A stretch of 64,000 nucleotides of DNA from Geopseudomonas sagittaria (GCF_900115715.1 NZ_FOXM01000001.1:124001-188000), one strand, 5' to 3'. Shown: positions 13,407 to 21,770, numbered from the stretch's first letter. Notes: a model not told the origin generated them from the letters alone. A program made the numbers and translations.

Positions 13407-13805
13407 CTACTTGACCACCTTCAGGCTGGGCCGGCCGCTCGGACGCGGCGGCTCGTCGTCACCGGACGGGCCATTGCCCTCCTCGCCCTCTTCCGCCCCC
13501 TCCAGCACGAAGGACATGCCCTCGCCATTCTCGCGGGCGTAGATGGCCTGCACCGCAGCCACCGGGATATACAGGCTCTGCGCCACCCCGCCGAAGCGGC
13601 CTTCGAAGGTCAGCACCTCGTTGCCCATCTCCAGATAGCGCACCGCACTGGGCGACACGTTGAGCACGATCTGCCCGTCCTTGGCGTAGCCGGCCGGCAC
13701 CCGGGCGCCTGGATATTCGGCAGCCACCAGCAGATGCGGGGTGCAGTTGTTGTCGACGATCCACTCGTAGAGGGCTCGCAGCAGGTAGGGACGACTCGAA
13801 TTCAT
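13407..13805 (-). CDS. sspB: ClpXP protease specificity-enhancing factor SspB
   Basis: Adaptor that tethers ssrA-tagged proteins to ClpXP. The 132 residues begin with the substrate-binding dimer domain (NSSRPYLLRALYEWIVDNNC) and end in an acidic, flexible tail with a short basic ClpX-binding motif (RPSLKVVK), the family's diagnostic layout. Two tandem ATGs exist at 13808 and 13805; GAGGAG spacing (7 versus 4 bases) favours 13805. Eleven bases downstream of sspA, so the two form an operon. Confidence 0.95.
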   Translation of the reverse strand: MNSSRPYLLRALYEWIVDNNCTPHLLVAAEYPGARVPAGYAKDGQIVLNVSPSAVRYLEMGNEVLTFEGRFGGVAQSLYIPVAAVQAIYARENGEGMSFVLEGAEEGEEGNGPSGDDEPPRPSGRPSLKVVK

Positions 13806-13816
13806 CATCTGACTCC

Positions 13817-14434
13817 TCAGCGCATCGCGCGCTCGGTGGTGGTCAGGCTGGCCTGGAAGGCGGGGCGGGCGAACAGCCGCTCCATGTAGTCCAGCAGTGG
13901 TTTGGCCTGGCGCGGCAACTCGATGCCGAGCTGCGGCAGACGCCAGAGAATCGGCAGCAGGCAGCAGTCGACCATGCTGAACTCCTCGCTGAGGAAGAAC
14001 GGCTTGTCGGCGAACAGCGCCGCCACGCCGACCAGACTCTCGCGCAGCTCCTTGCGCGCCTGCACGCGAACACTCTCCACAGTGCGTGCATCCAGCACCT
14101 GATCGACCCGCGTACACCAGTCGCGCTGGATGCGATGCATCAGCAGACGACTGTTGGCCCTCGCCACCGGATAGACCGGCAACAACGGCGGATGCGGATA
14201 GCGTTCGTCCAGATATTCCATCACTACGCCCGGCTCGTACAGCGCCAGGTCGCGATCCACCAGGGTCGGCAGACTGGTGTAGGGGTTCACCTCGGCCAAC
14301 TGCGCGGGACACTGCCCCGGCAGAACCTCGATGATTTCGGCATTCACACCCTTCTCGGCGAGCACGATGCGCACCCGGTGCGAGTAGTGATCGGCGGGAT
14401 CGGAATAACAGGCCAGGCGATTGATCGCAGCCAT
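13817..14434 (-). CDS. sspA: Stringent starvation protein A SspA (GST-fold RNA polymerase-associated protein)
   Basis: RNA-polymerase-associated regulator with a glutathione S-transferase fold but no GST activity. It affects stationary-phase and virulence genes in several gammaproteobacteria. The 205-residue product has the thioredoxin-like N-domain ([24 protein letters not shown]) and a helical C-domain. Located directly upstream of sspB and downstream of petC, separated from petC by a very stable hairpin. Confidence 0.95.
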   Translation of the reverse strand: MAAINRLACYSDPADHYSHRVRIVLAEKGVNAEIIEVLPGQCPAQLAEVNPYTSLPTLVDRDLALYEPGVVMEYLDERYPHPPLLPVYPVARANSRLLMHRIQRDWCTRVDQVLDARTVESVRVQARKELRESLVGVAALFADKPFFLSEEFSMVDCCLLPILWRLPQLGIELPRQAKPLLDYMERLFARPAFQASLTTTERAMR

Positions 14435-14476
14435 CGGCTCTCCCTCCAGTCAGGACATTTTCATAGGGCAGAAACA

Positions 14477-14502
14477 CATGCGCGCCCCGGAGGGCGCGCA
14501 TG
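14477..14502 (-). terminator. Stable hairpin downstream of petC
   Basis: Perfect 11-bp stem CATGCGCGCCC / GGGCGCGCATG with a 4-base loop, 22 bases past the petC stop. The following sequence (TGTTTC on the minus strand) is not a good U-run, so it may be a partial terminator or an mRNA-stabilising structure rather than a full stop before sspA. Confidence 0.55.
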
Positions 14503-14523
14503 CGTGGAGGCTGGAGCGACGTA

Positions 14524-15306
14524 TCAGTGCACGTCTTTCCAGTACTCGCGCTTCAGCAGGTAGGCGAACACGAAGAAGAACGCCAGGAACAGCAGCACGT
14601 AGGTACCGATGCGCTGGCTCTCCAGCTTCACCGGGTTGGCCGAGTAGGCCAGGAAGCTGACGAGATTCTTGATCTTCTCGTCGAACTCCGCCTCGCTCAG
14701 TTCACCGGTCTTCGGCACGATGGTCAGCTGGTCGCAGGCCTCCTCGGTCACCGGGGTGCCGGTCAACGGATCGAAGACCTTCTTGCCATCCTCGACCATC
14801 TGCACCTGCTTGCAGCCGATGACCTGACGGCCCTGCAGGCTGCTCAGCACGTTGGGCATGCCGACGTTCGGGAACACCTTGTTGTTCACACCGTACGGAC
14901 GCGTCGGATCTTCATAGAAGGTGCGCAGGTAGGTGTACAGCCAGTCCTCGCCACGCACGCGGGCCACCAGGGTCAGATCCGGCGGCGCAGCGCCGAACCA
15001 TACCTTGGCGTCGCTCGCCTGCATACCGGTCTTCATGTGGTCGCCGATCTTGGCGCCGGTGAACACCAGGTTCTCCAGCATCACGTCTTCGGGAATGCCC
15101 AGGTCGGTGGCGACACGCTCGTAGCGCTGGTATTCGGCGCCATGGCAACCCATGCAGTAGTTGGCGAAGGTACGCGCGCCATCCTGCAGGGCAGCCTTGT
15201 CACGTAGGTCGACGTCGACCTTGTCCAGCGGATACTCCAGACCGCCAGCGGCAAACGAAAAGGTCGGCAGCAGCGCGAAAATCAGTGCAGCAAATTGCTT
15301 TTTCAT
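14524..15306 (-). CDS. petC: Ubiquinol-cytochrome c reductase, cytochrome c1 subunit
   Basis: Haem-containing subunit of the cytochrome bc1 complex (complex III), passing electrons from the Rieske protein to soluble cytochrome c. From the ATG at 15306 it is 260 residues: signal peptide (MKKQFAALIFALLPTFSFAA), haem c motif CMGCH at 51-55, a periplasmic domain, and a C-terminal membrane anchor (TYVLLFLAFFFVFAYLL) ending in positive residues. The start overlaps the petB stop. An upstream in-frame extension to 15399 lies within petB and is rejected. Confidence 0.97.
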   Translation of the reverse strand: MKKQFAALIFALLPTFSFAAGGLEYPLDKVDVDLRDKAALQDGARTFANYCMGCHGAEYQRYERVATDLGIPEDVMLENLVFTGAKIGDHMKTGMQASDAKVWFGAAPPDLTLVARVRGEDWLYTYLRTFYEDPTRPYGVNNKVFPNVGMPNVLSSLQGRQVIGCKQVQMVEDGKKVFDPLTGTPVTEEACDQLTIVPKTGELSEAEFDEKIKNLVSFLAYSANPVKLESQRIGTYVLLFLAFFFVFAYLLKREYWKDVH

Positions 15307-16517
15307 CAGCCAGTCACCCTTTCCGGAACCGGTTTGGTCTTTTCCATCCGGGTGTAGAACGGCATCAGGATGAAGAAGGCGAAGTACAGAACAGTGCACA
15401 CCTGGGACAGCAGGGTACGACCCGGAGTCGGCGCCAGCACACCCAGCACGCCGAGGATCACGAAGGATACGCAGAACACCAGCAGCCAGATCTTGCTCAG
15501 CCAGCCCTTGTAGCGCATCGAACGCACCGGGCTACGATCCAGCCACGGCAGGACGAACAGCACGGCAATCGCACCACCCATGGCGATGACGCCGAGCAGC
15601 TTGTCCGGAACGGCACGCAGGATCGCGTAGAACGGGGTGAAGTACCACACCGGAGCGATGTGTGCCGGGGTCTTGAACGGGTTGGCCGTTTCGAAGTTCG
15701 GCTTCTCGAGGAAATAGCCGCCCATCTCCGGGAAGAAGAAGATCACGGTGCAGAACACGAACAGGAACACCACCACGCCGACGATGTCCTTGACGGTGTA
15801 GTAGGGGTGGAACGGGATGCCGTCCAGCGGAATGCCGTTCTCGTCCTTCTTCTTCTTGATGTCCACGCCATCGGGGTTGTTCGAACCCACTTCGTGCAGC
15901 GCCAGGATGTGCAGGACAACCAGGCCCAGGATCACGATCGGCAGGGCGATCACGTGCAGGGCGAAGAAGCGGTTCAGGGTGATCCCGGAGATCAGGTAGT
16001 CACCACGGATCCACTGGGTCAGATCGGCACCGATCACCGGGATCGCACCGAACAGCGAGATGATCACCTGGGCGCCCCAGTAGGACATCTGGCCCCACGG
16101 CAGCAGGTAGCCCATGAAGGCTTCGGCCATCAGCGCCAGGTAGATCAGCATGCCGAAGATCCACACCAGCTCGCGCGGCTTCTGGTAGGAGCCGTACAGC
16201 AGGCCGCGGAACATGTGCAGGTACACCACCACGAAGAACGCCGAGGCGCCGGTGGAGTGCATGTAGCGCAGGATCCAGCCGTACTCCACATCACGCATGA
16301 TGTATTCGACGGAGGCGAAGGCGCCTTCGGCGGACGGCTCGAAGCTCATGGTCAGCCAGATACCGGTGAGGATCTGGTTGACCAGCACCAGCAGTGCCAG
16401 GGAGCCGAAGAAGTACCAGAAGTTGAAGTTCTTCGGGGCGTAGTACTTGGACAGATGGTCTTCCCACATCTTGGTCGCGGGGAAGCGCGCATCGACCCAT
16501 TCCATGAATTTGCTCAT
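15306..16517 (-). CDS. petB: Ubiquinol-cytochrome c reductase, cytochrome b subunit
   Basis: Membrane core of complex III, carrying haems bL and bH and the quinol/quinone sites. The 403 residues contain multiple transmembrane helices, haem-ligand histidines (e.g. in YMHSTGAS, YLHMFRG, FFALHVIALP), and the PEW-type Qo-site region. One base overlaps petA upstream and four bases overlap petC downstream, so the petABC genes are translated from one mRNA. Confidence 0.97.
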   Translation of the reverse strand: MSKFMEWVDARFPATKMWEDHLSKYYAPKNFNFWYFFGSLALLVLVNQILTGIWLTMSFEPSAEGAFASVEYIMRDVEYGWILRYMHSTGASAFFVVVYLHMFRGLLYGSYQKPRELVWIFGMLIYLALMAEAFMGYLLPWGQMSYWGAQVIISLFGAIPVIGADLTQWIRGDYLISGITLNRFFALHVIALPIVILGLVVLHILALHEVGSNNPDGVDIKKKKDENGIPLDGIPFHPYYTVKDIVGVVVFLFVFCTVIFFFPEMGGYFLEKPNFETANPFKTPAHIAPVWYFTPFYAILRAVPDKLLGVIAMGGAIAVLFVLPWLDRSPVRSMRYKGWLSKIWLLVFCVSFVILGVLGVLAPTPGRTLLSQVCTVLYFAFFILMPFYTRMEKTKPVPERVTG

Positions 16518-17110
16518 CAGGCTTTCTCCTGATCCACACCGACGATGATCACATCATCGGACTCGTAGGTGTGTGGGGGGACCGGCAGGTTCAAGGGCGC
16601 GGGTTGCGCCTTGTACACGCGGCCAGCCAGGTCGTAGCGGGAGCCGTGGCAGGGGCAGAAGTAGCCACCCACCCACTCGGCCCCCAGGTCCGCCGGAGCG
16701 ACTTCGGGACGGAAGGACGGCGCGCAGCCCAGGTGGGTGCACAGGCCTTCGACGATCAGCAGCTCAGGCTTGATCGAGCGAACCTTGGGGTCCACATAGG
16801 TCGGTTGCTCGGAAGCCTTGGACTCCGGATCCGCCACCGCACCCTCGAGCTTGACCAGGTTGGCCAGGATCTCCTCGGTGCGACGCACGATGAACACCGG
16901 CTTGCCGCGCCATTCAGCAACGATCTGCTGACCTGGTTCGATCTTGCCCACGTTCACCTTCACCGGAGCACCGGCTGCCTTGGCCTTGGCACTGGGGAAC
17001 CATGACCCCACGAACGGGACCGCAGCTCCGACAGCTCCAGCCGCCCCCACCACCGAAGTGGCGGCGACGAGGAACCGACGTCGGCCCACATTCACGCCGT
17101 CATTACTCAT
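16517..17110 (-). CDS. petA: Ubiquinol-cytochrome c reductase, Rieske iron-sulfur subunit
   Basis: 2Fe-2S subunit of complex III. The 197-residue protein has a twin-arginine motif (GRRRFLVAAT, residues 9-18) and an N-terminal membrane anchor. The cluster-binding boxes are CTHLGC (C124, H126, disulfide C129) and CPCHGS (C152, disulfide C154, H155). Tat-dependent folded export is the known route for Rieske proteins. First gene of petABC; its leader holds a 14-bp perfect palindrome. Confidence 0.97.
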   Translation of the reverse strand: MSNDGVNVGRRRFLVAATSVVGAAGAVGAAVPFVGSWFPSAKAKAAGAPVKVNVGKIEPGQQIVAEWRGKPVFIVRRTEEILANLVKLEGAVADPESKASEQPTYVDPKVRSIKPELLIVEGLCTHLGCAPSFRPEVAPADLGAEWVGGYFCPCHGSRYDLAGRVYKAQPAPLNLPVPPHTYESDDVIIVGVDQEKA

Positions 17111-17138
17111 TCAGTCGTCTCCCATCAGCTTTCTGTGA

Positions 17139-17152
17139 CCTGCCCGGGCAGG
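17139..17152. repeat. Perfect 14-bp palindrome in the petA leader
   Basis: CCTGCCCGGGCAGG sits 29-42 bases upstream of the petA start. It could be an operator or form a short hairpin in the mRNA leader. No regulator is assigned. Confidence 0.5.
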
Positions 17153-17306
17153 CACTCTAGTTAAAACCAGCTGCGCAAAAAATCCGCCAGATGGTAATGA
17201 AAAGCCCCTTTTCTGACAAGGCAATAACTGGCAACAAATGCCGGCAAGCCCTTGAAACACAAGCCCTTCGCGACTGCGGCAGACTGTCGCAGACAAATCC
17301 GGCGCA

Positions 17307-17344
17307 TAAAAAAACGCCCAGATCCCTACGGAACCTGGGCGTTT
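17307..17344 (-). terminator. Intrinsic terminator of rplM-rpsI
   Basis: On the minus strand AAACGCCCAG / CTGGGCGTTT form a stem around a 13-base loop, followed by seven T. It begins 17 bases after the rpsI stop. Confidence 0.9.
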
Positions 17345-17361
17345 CTCTGAAGCGTAGTCGA

Positions 17362-17754
17362 TTAACGCTTCGAGTACTGCGGACGCTTGCGCGCCTTGCG
17401 CAGACCGATCTTCTTACGCTCGACCTCACGCGCGTCACGAGTGACGTAGCCGGCCTTGCGCAGCGAGCTGCGCAGGGTTTCGTCGTACTCGATCAGAGCG
17501 CGGGTGATGCCATGACGAATGGCGCCAGCCTGACCGCTCACACCACCACCAGCAACGGTGACGTAGATGTCGAACTTCTCGACATTCTCGGTCAGCTCGA
17601 GCGGCTGACGAACCACCATGCGGGCGGTTTCACGGCCGAAGAACTGGTCCAGGCTGCGATTGTTGATGGAGATCTTGCCAGTACCCGGACGCAGGAATAC
17701 ACGCGCGGTAGCGGTCTTGCGACGGCCGGTGCCGTAGTTTTGAGTCGCCGACAT
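17362..17754 (-). CDS. rpsI: 30S ribosomal protein S9
   Basis: Small-subunit protein whose C-terminal tail reaches the P-site tRNA. The 130 residues start with [20 protein letters not shown] and end in the invariant KRPQYSKR-type tail, where the terminal arginine contacts tRNA. Located 16 bases after rplM, the usual pairing, and followed by a terminator. Confidence 0.99.
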   Translation of the reverse strand: MSATQNYGTGRRKTATARVFLRPGTGKISINNRSLDQFFGRETARMVVRQPLELTENVEKFDIYVTVAGGGVSGQAGAIRHGITRALIEYDETLRSSLRKAGYVTRDAREVERKKIGLRKARKRPQYSKR

Positions 17755-17770
17755 TGTTGAGCCTACTCCG

Positions 17771-18199
17771 TTAAATCTTCAGTTCTTGGGGCTGCTGAGC
17801 GGTATGCGGGTGGTTGGCACCAGCGTAGACCTTCAGCTTGCGATACATGTCGCGACCCAGCGGGTTCTTCGGCAACATGCCCTTTACGGCGGTCTCGAGG
17901 ACGCGCTCAGGAGCACGAGCGATCAGCTTTTCAAAGTTGATCGACTTGATGCCGCCCGGGAAACCGGAGTGGTGGTAGTACATCTTGTCGGTGGTTTTGG
18001 CACCGGTCACACGCACCTGCTCGGCATTGATCACGACGATGTAGTCGCCGGTATCGACATGCGGAGTGTACTCGGGCTTGTGCTTGCCACGCAGACGGGT
18101 AGCGATTTCAGTGGCAAGACGACCCAGGGTCTTGCCAGCAGCGTCGACAACGTACCAGTCGCGCTTAACAGTTTCCGGTTTCGCAGAGAAAGTTTTCAT
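17771..18199 (-). CDS. rplM: 50S ribosomal protein L13
   Basis: Early-assembling large-subunit protein of 142 residues ([20 protein letters not shown] start, [19 protein letters not shown] signature near the C-terminus). Cotranscribed with rpsI downstream. A strong sigma70 promoter lies 42-70 bases upstream. Confidence 0.99.
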   Translation of the reverse strand: MKTFSAKPETVKRDWYVVDAAGKTLGRLATEIATRLRGKHKPEYTPHVDTGDYIVVINAEQVRVTGAKTTDKMYYHHSGFPGGIKSINFEKLIARAPERVLETAVKGMLPKNPLGRDMYRKLKVYAGANHPHTAQQPQELKI

Positions 18200-18240
18200 T
18201 CGTTATAGCCTCAGGGGCCACCTGAAATATCAAGCAGCAA

Positions 18241-18269
18241 ATCATACTGGACAGTACTTGCCTTTACAA
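18241..18269 (-). promoter_or_regulatory. Promoter of rplM-rpsI
   Basis: TTGTAA (-35, 18264-18269) and TATGAT (-10, 18241-18246) with exactly 17 bases between them on the minus strand, leaving a leader of about 35 nt before rplM. Confidence 0.75.
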
Positions 18270-18303
18270 CAAGGCAACCGCGGCCAACTGCAGACACTAA
18301 ATC

Positions 18304-18313
18304 GGGGGGGGGG
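18304..18313. repeat. Homopolymer of ten G
   Basis: A run of ten G residues in the gap upstream of the rplM promoter. Such tracts can slip in replication or be miscounted in sequencing. It is outside any gene and about 35 bases upstream of the -35 element. Confidence 0.9.
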
Positions 18314-18466
18314 CTCGGGTCAGTGCGTCTGCATTCGGCAAAATCGGCAGGTTAGGCATTCCCACCGAGCAGGACGGGCTAGGCATCCCCGTCACGAAAG
18401 CCGGGGAATTTTACCGAGCCCGCCAGAAATTACAAGCTGCAATTGACATCGTCTATAGCCCGCACC

Positions 18467-19288
18467 TCAACGCTGGCCGCGGGCCTGCTGGTAGAGCGGC
18501 ATCACCCGCGGAATGGTTGCCCTGAGGTTGCTCATGCGGGTCGAGGAGGACGGGTGGGTGCTCATGAATTCCGGCGGCGCGCCGTTGCCCGCACCAGCCA
18601 TCTTCTCCCACAGGGTGAGCGCCGCATTCGGGTCATAGCCGGCACGCGCCGCCAGCTCCAGACCGATCAGGTCGGCCTCGTTCTCGTTACCGCGACTGTT
18701 GGGCAGGGTCATGCCGTACTGCACCGCCGCATCGGCCAACTGCCCGCCGGCCTGACCGAGGCCGAGCAGCGCCACTGCGCCCTGCTTGGCCAGCTCGGCA
18801 CCATAGGCCTTGGACATCGCCTCGCGACTGTGCTCGCGCAGGGCGTGGGCGATCTCGTGGCCGAGCACGGCCGCCAGCTCGTCGTCGCTCAGCTTGAGCT
18901 TCTCGACCAGCCCGCTATAGACGATGATCTTGCCACCCGGACCGACGTTGGCGTTCAGCTCGTCGCTGGCAATCAGGCTGGTCTGCCAGTCCCAGCCGGC
19001 AGCATCGGGGCGGAACACCGGAGTCTGCGCGATCAGCCGGCGGGCCACGTTGTTGACCCGCTGGGCCAGCGCGCTGCTCTTGTCCAGCTTGCCGGCACTG
19101 GCCGCCTTGCTCAGGGTCTGCTGGTAGGACTGCGCATACATCTGGTCCAGCTGCTGACTGGAGAGCATGCTGAACATGTACTGCTTGCGCTCGACACCCA
19201 CCGCGCCAGCACTGGTTGTATTCACCGCCTGGCAACCGGCCAGCAGCAGGGCGCCGGCGACGCCGGCAAGACGAAACACGTAACGCAT
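18467..19288 (-). CDS. M48 family metalloprotease lipoprotein (LoiP/YcaL-like)
   Basis: Predicted outer-membrane-anchored zinc protease of 273 residues. The signal peptide ends in LLAGC (C19). The zinc-binding HEIAH is at H144-H148, and the third ligand region is NENEADLIGLELAARAGYDP (E204). The ATG at 19288 has a GAGGAGAG ribosome site; the longer in-frame extension to 19981 runs through the next gene and is not used. E. coli homologues LoiP and YcaL act in envelope quality control, so a similar role is likely, but substrates are unknown. Confidence 0.9.
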   Translation of the reverse strand: MRYVFRLAGVAGALLLAGCQAVNTTSAGAVGVERKQYMFSMLSSQQLDQMYAQSYQQTLSKAASAGKLDKSSALAQRVNNVARRLIAQTPVFRPDAAGWDWQTSLIASDELNANVGPGGKIIVYSGLVEKLKLSDDELAAVLGHEIAHALREHSREAMSKAYGAELAKQGAVALLGLGQAGGQLADAAVQYGMTLPNSRGNENEADLIGLELAARAGYDPNAALTLWEKMAGAGNGAPPEFMSTHPSSSTRMSNLRATIPRVMPLYQQARGQR

Positions 19289-19365
19289 GGACAATCTCTC
19301 CTCAAGGCGCTGGGCCACCAGCGTAGGCCTCAACCTTGTCTGAGACAATCTCCGCAGAACCGAGT

Positions 19366-19983
19366 TCATGCCGGCGTCAGGCACTGCGGCCCCTCCTCCT
19401 GCGGATTGTTGCCCAGCCCGGCGAGCAGCCGCTCGCGCAGCGGCAGCGCCGGCGACGCCAGCAGCGCCTGCAGATCCTCCGGCGCGGCGGCCGGATCCAG
19501 CCACAGCGCCTCGCCGGCGGCATCCAGCAGCAGCGGCCGGCGCTGCGGCCCGGCCGCGACGGTGACCACCGCAGCGCTCAGGTAGACCCGCTCGCCGACC
19601 GGATAGGCCTCCCACAATGCCGCCATCGACAGCAGCGGAAATTCGCCCGAGCTCATCCAGAACGGCCGACGCCGCGGCCCGCGCCACTCGTAGAAGCCAT
19701 TGGCCGGCAGCAGGCCGCGACGCAGGGCGAACGCCTCGCGAAACAGCGGCTGCTCGGCCAGGGTCTCCGCGCGCGCCTGCGCTGGCGCGCGCGACAGATC
19801 GCGCAGCCAGGCCGGCGTCAGCCCCCAGTGCACCAGCGCGGCCTCGCGCCCGGCGGCGGCACCACGCAGCAGCAGCACCTGCTGGGCAGGCGCGATATTC
19901 CAGCGCGGCTCCAGGCCGACCGGGAAGCCGGGCAGCGCCGCCAGCGACGGCGACCAGCGAAACAGGGCAAAACGTCCACACAT
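19366..19983 (-). CDS. SRAP-family protein (YedK/HMCES-like), divergent active site
   Basis: Member of the SOS-response-associated peptidase family, whose standard members crosslink abasic sites in single-stranded DNA through Cys2. The 205 residues begin MCGRFALF, keeping Cys2, and have the NGFYEW motif (E99). However the Asn of the usual NARAET motif is Gln (QARAET, Q69), and the HDRMP-type stretch carrying the catalytic His is replaced by GPQRRPLLL (about 145-153). It is also shorter than the roughly 220-residue standard form. It may be catalytically altered. No SOS box was recognised upstream. Confidence 0.85.
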   Translation of the reverse strand: MCGRFALFRWSPSLAALPGFPVGLEPRWNIAPAQQVLLLRGAAAGREAALVHWGLTPAWLRDLSRAPAQARAETLAEQPLFREAFALRRGLLPANGFYEWRGPRRRPFWMSSGEFPLLSMAALWEAYPVGERVYLSAAVVTVAAGPQRRPLLLDAAGEALWLDPAAAPEDLQALLASPALPLRERLLAGLGNNPQEEGPQCLTPA

Positions 19984-20013
19984 GGGCGAAAGACTACCGG
20001 GAGGAGAAGGGAT

Positions 20014-20289
20014 TCAGCACAGCAGCACACCCGGCCGACTGCCGGGGTCGTCAGCGACCGGCGGCTCCGCCGGCAGCGGCTCGGCGGCATTGTACGCAGC
20101 TATCAGCGCCCTGGCCCGCGACGCATCCTCGTCGGCGACCAGAATGGCCAGCAGGCCGCTGGCCGGCAACTCGCCCAGCGCACCCAGCAGGTGCTGACCG
20201 AGCAGATGAGCACTGATGCCCTCACTGCCCAGCATGGCGACCAGCAGCTCGCCCTCGCCCAGGCCCGCCGGCTCATGGATACGCTGCAT
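20014..20289 (-). CDS. DUF2007 domain-containing protein
   Basis: Small cytoplasmic protein of 91 residues resembling the DUF2007 'putative signal transducing protein' family: a ferredoxin-like half (GEGELLVAMLGSEGISAHLLGQHL) with a strand of the type LLAILVADEDASRARALI. Function is unknown. Its stop and start abut the CPXCG gene, whose stop overlaps its start by one base, so the pair is cotranscribed. The C-terminal 20 residues look disordered. Confidence 0.8.
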   Translation of the reverse strand: MQRIHEPAGLGEGELLVAMLGSEGISAHLLGQHLLGALGELPASGLLAILVADEDASRARALIAAYNAAEPLPAEPPVADDPGSRPGVLLC

Positions 20290-20471
20290 CAGTCATCCTC
20301 GCGGCGCAGCACCAGCGTCCAGGCGATGCCATCGGTGCGCAGCTCGAAGACGATCGGCTGGCAGCACACCGGACAATCCTCGACGTAGCACTGATCGCCC
20401 GCGGACAGATCGAGCACGGCCTCGGCCGGCTCTCCGCAATACGGGCAGTGATAGCGCTCGACTTCCAGCAT
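20289..20471 (-). CDS. CPXCG motif-containing cysteine-rich protein
   Basis: Sixty-residue protein with two zinc-ribbon-like knuckles, CPYC (C9, C12) and CPVCC (C33, C36, C37), plus C28. The start ATG at 20471 has a GGGAGG ribosome site; the in-frame extension to 20555 crosses the divergent promoter region. The family is widespread in gammaproteobacteria, uncharacterised, and probably binds one Zn. Likely cotranscribed with the DUF2007 gene. Confidence 0.85.
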   Translation of the reverse strand: MLEVERYHCPYCGEPAEAVLDLSAGDQCYVEDCPVCCQPIVFELRTDGIAWTLVLRREDD

Positions 20472-20495
20472 CCACGCCTCCCGATGGTCTTCGTT

Positions 20496-20501
20496 TATAA
20501 T
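20496..20501 (+). promoter_or_regulatory. Possible -10 element in the divergent gap upstream of the acyltransferase
   Basis: A consensus TATAAT in the 93-bp divergent region 20472-20564. No good -35 is found on the plus strand. The overlapping ATTATAAA could also serve the minus-strand CPXCG gene, so orientation is uncertain. Confidence 0.4.
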
Positions 20502-20564
20502 TGTCGCCCCACCGGGCGGAACTTCCAGCCGCCGCACAGCAAATTCCCTGGTCAAGAGACACTA

Positions 20565-21725
20565 ATGGGCGAGTTCGAAGCCATCCGACCCTATGCAGAC
20601 GCGGAAGTCCGCCCCGTCCTCGAGCGCCTGCTCGCCGACGACGCCTTCCTCTCCACCCTCACCCGCTACCGCTTCCCGCGCCTGGCCGGCCCGCTCGGCT
20701 GGCTGCTCAAGCCGGTGATTGCCCACTACCTGCGCCGCGAAATCCACGGCGTCGACAGCGTGACCGCCCTGCAGGGCAAGATCGAACCCTACGTCGATCG
20801 CAGCATCGAGCACGCCAGCGACGGCATCAGCTACTCGGGACTGGAGCAGCTGCAGAAGGGCCGCCCCTACCTGTTCCTCAGCAACCACCGCGACATCGTC
20901 ATGGATCCGGCGTTCGTCAACTATGCGCTGTACCACGCCGGACTGCCCACGCCGCGCCTGGCCATCGGCGACAACCTGCTGCAGAAACCCTTCGTCAGCG
21001 ACCTGATGCGCTTGAACAAGTGCTTCATCGTGCACCGCTCGCTGACCGGCCGACGCGAGAAGCTGGCGGCCTTCCAGACCCTCTCCGCCTACATCAACCA
21101 CTCGATCCGCAACGAAGGCGAGTCGATCTGGATCGCCCAGGCCGAAGGCCGTGCCAAGGACGGCGACGACCGTACCGACTCGGCGATCCTCAAGATGTTC
21201 CACATGAGCCGCAAGGACGAGGAGTTCGCCAGCACCCTGCGCGACCTGCACCTGGTGCCGATCTCGATCAGCTACGAATACGACCCCTGCGACCAGGCCA
21301 AGGCCCGCGAGCTGTACATCCGCGCCACTACCGGCAGCTACAGCAAGGCGCAGGGCGAGGACGACGCCAGCATCGCGCTGGGCATCACCGGCTACAAGGG
21401 CCGCGTGCACATCGGCTTCAACCCCGAGGTGACGGCGCCCGACGCCGATGCCAAGCAGCTGGCACAACGCATCGACCAGGCGATCCTCGTCAACTACCGC
21501 CTGTTCCCGGTGAACTACCTGGCCTATGCCATGTGGGATGAGCGCGACCCGCAGCTGCAGGTGCCGACCGCCAGCGAGCTGTTCGAGGCCGCCGAGCTGG
21601 CGCGCGCCGAAGCCGAGTGGCAGCGCCGCCTGGGCGCCTGCCCGGTCGAGCAGCGCCCGTATCTGGTGATGCAGTACGCCAACCCGGTACGTAATCAGTA
21701 CCTCAGCCGCGCCGGACTGCTGTAA
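20565..21725 (+). CDS. Predicted glycerophospholipid acyltransferase (PlsC-like)
   Basis: Protein of 386 residues with a lysophospholipid-acyltransferase-like domain in its middle. The active-site-like block SNHRDIVMDP is at 106-115, with H108 and D110/D114. The strict HX4D spacing of PlsC is not present (the second Asp is at +6), though this block resembles a subfamily I recall with NHRDIVLD. A later WIAQAEGRAKDGDD segment fits the EGTR-like substrate motif. It likely modifies glycerol lipids or their lysoforms, but the substrate is not known. Confidence 0.82.
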   Translation: MGEFEAIRPYADAEVRPVLERLLADDAFLSTLTRYRFPRLAGPLGWLLKPVIAHYLRREIHGVDSVTALQGKIEPYVDRSIEHASDGISYSGLEQLQKGRPYLFLSNHRDIVMDPAFVNYALYHAGLPTPRLAIGDNLLQKPFVSDLMRLNKCFIVHRSLTGRREKLAAFQTLSAYINHSIRNEGESIWIAQAEGRAKDGDDRTDSAILKMFHMSRKDEEFASTLRDLHLVPISISYEYDPCDQAKARELYIRATTGSYSKAQGEDDASIALGITGYKGRVHIGFNPEVTAPDADAKQLAQRIDQAILVNYRLFPVNYLAYAMWDERDPQLQVPTASELFEAAELARAEAEWQRRLGACPVEQRPYLVMQYANPVRNQYLSRAGLL

Positions 21726-21770
21726 GGCGGCAGCCAGCCGGCGCGCACCAGCCGCTGTGGGTGGCGATGT

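Noticed and set aside
18467-19981. Extended M48 protein of 504 residues
   Set aside because: The extra 230 residues lie antiparallel-frame within the SRAP gene and are Arg/Ala-rich noise; the ATG at 19288 has a ribosome site and a lipoprotein signal.
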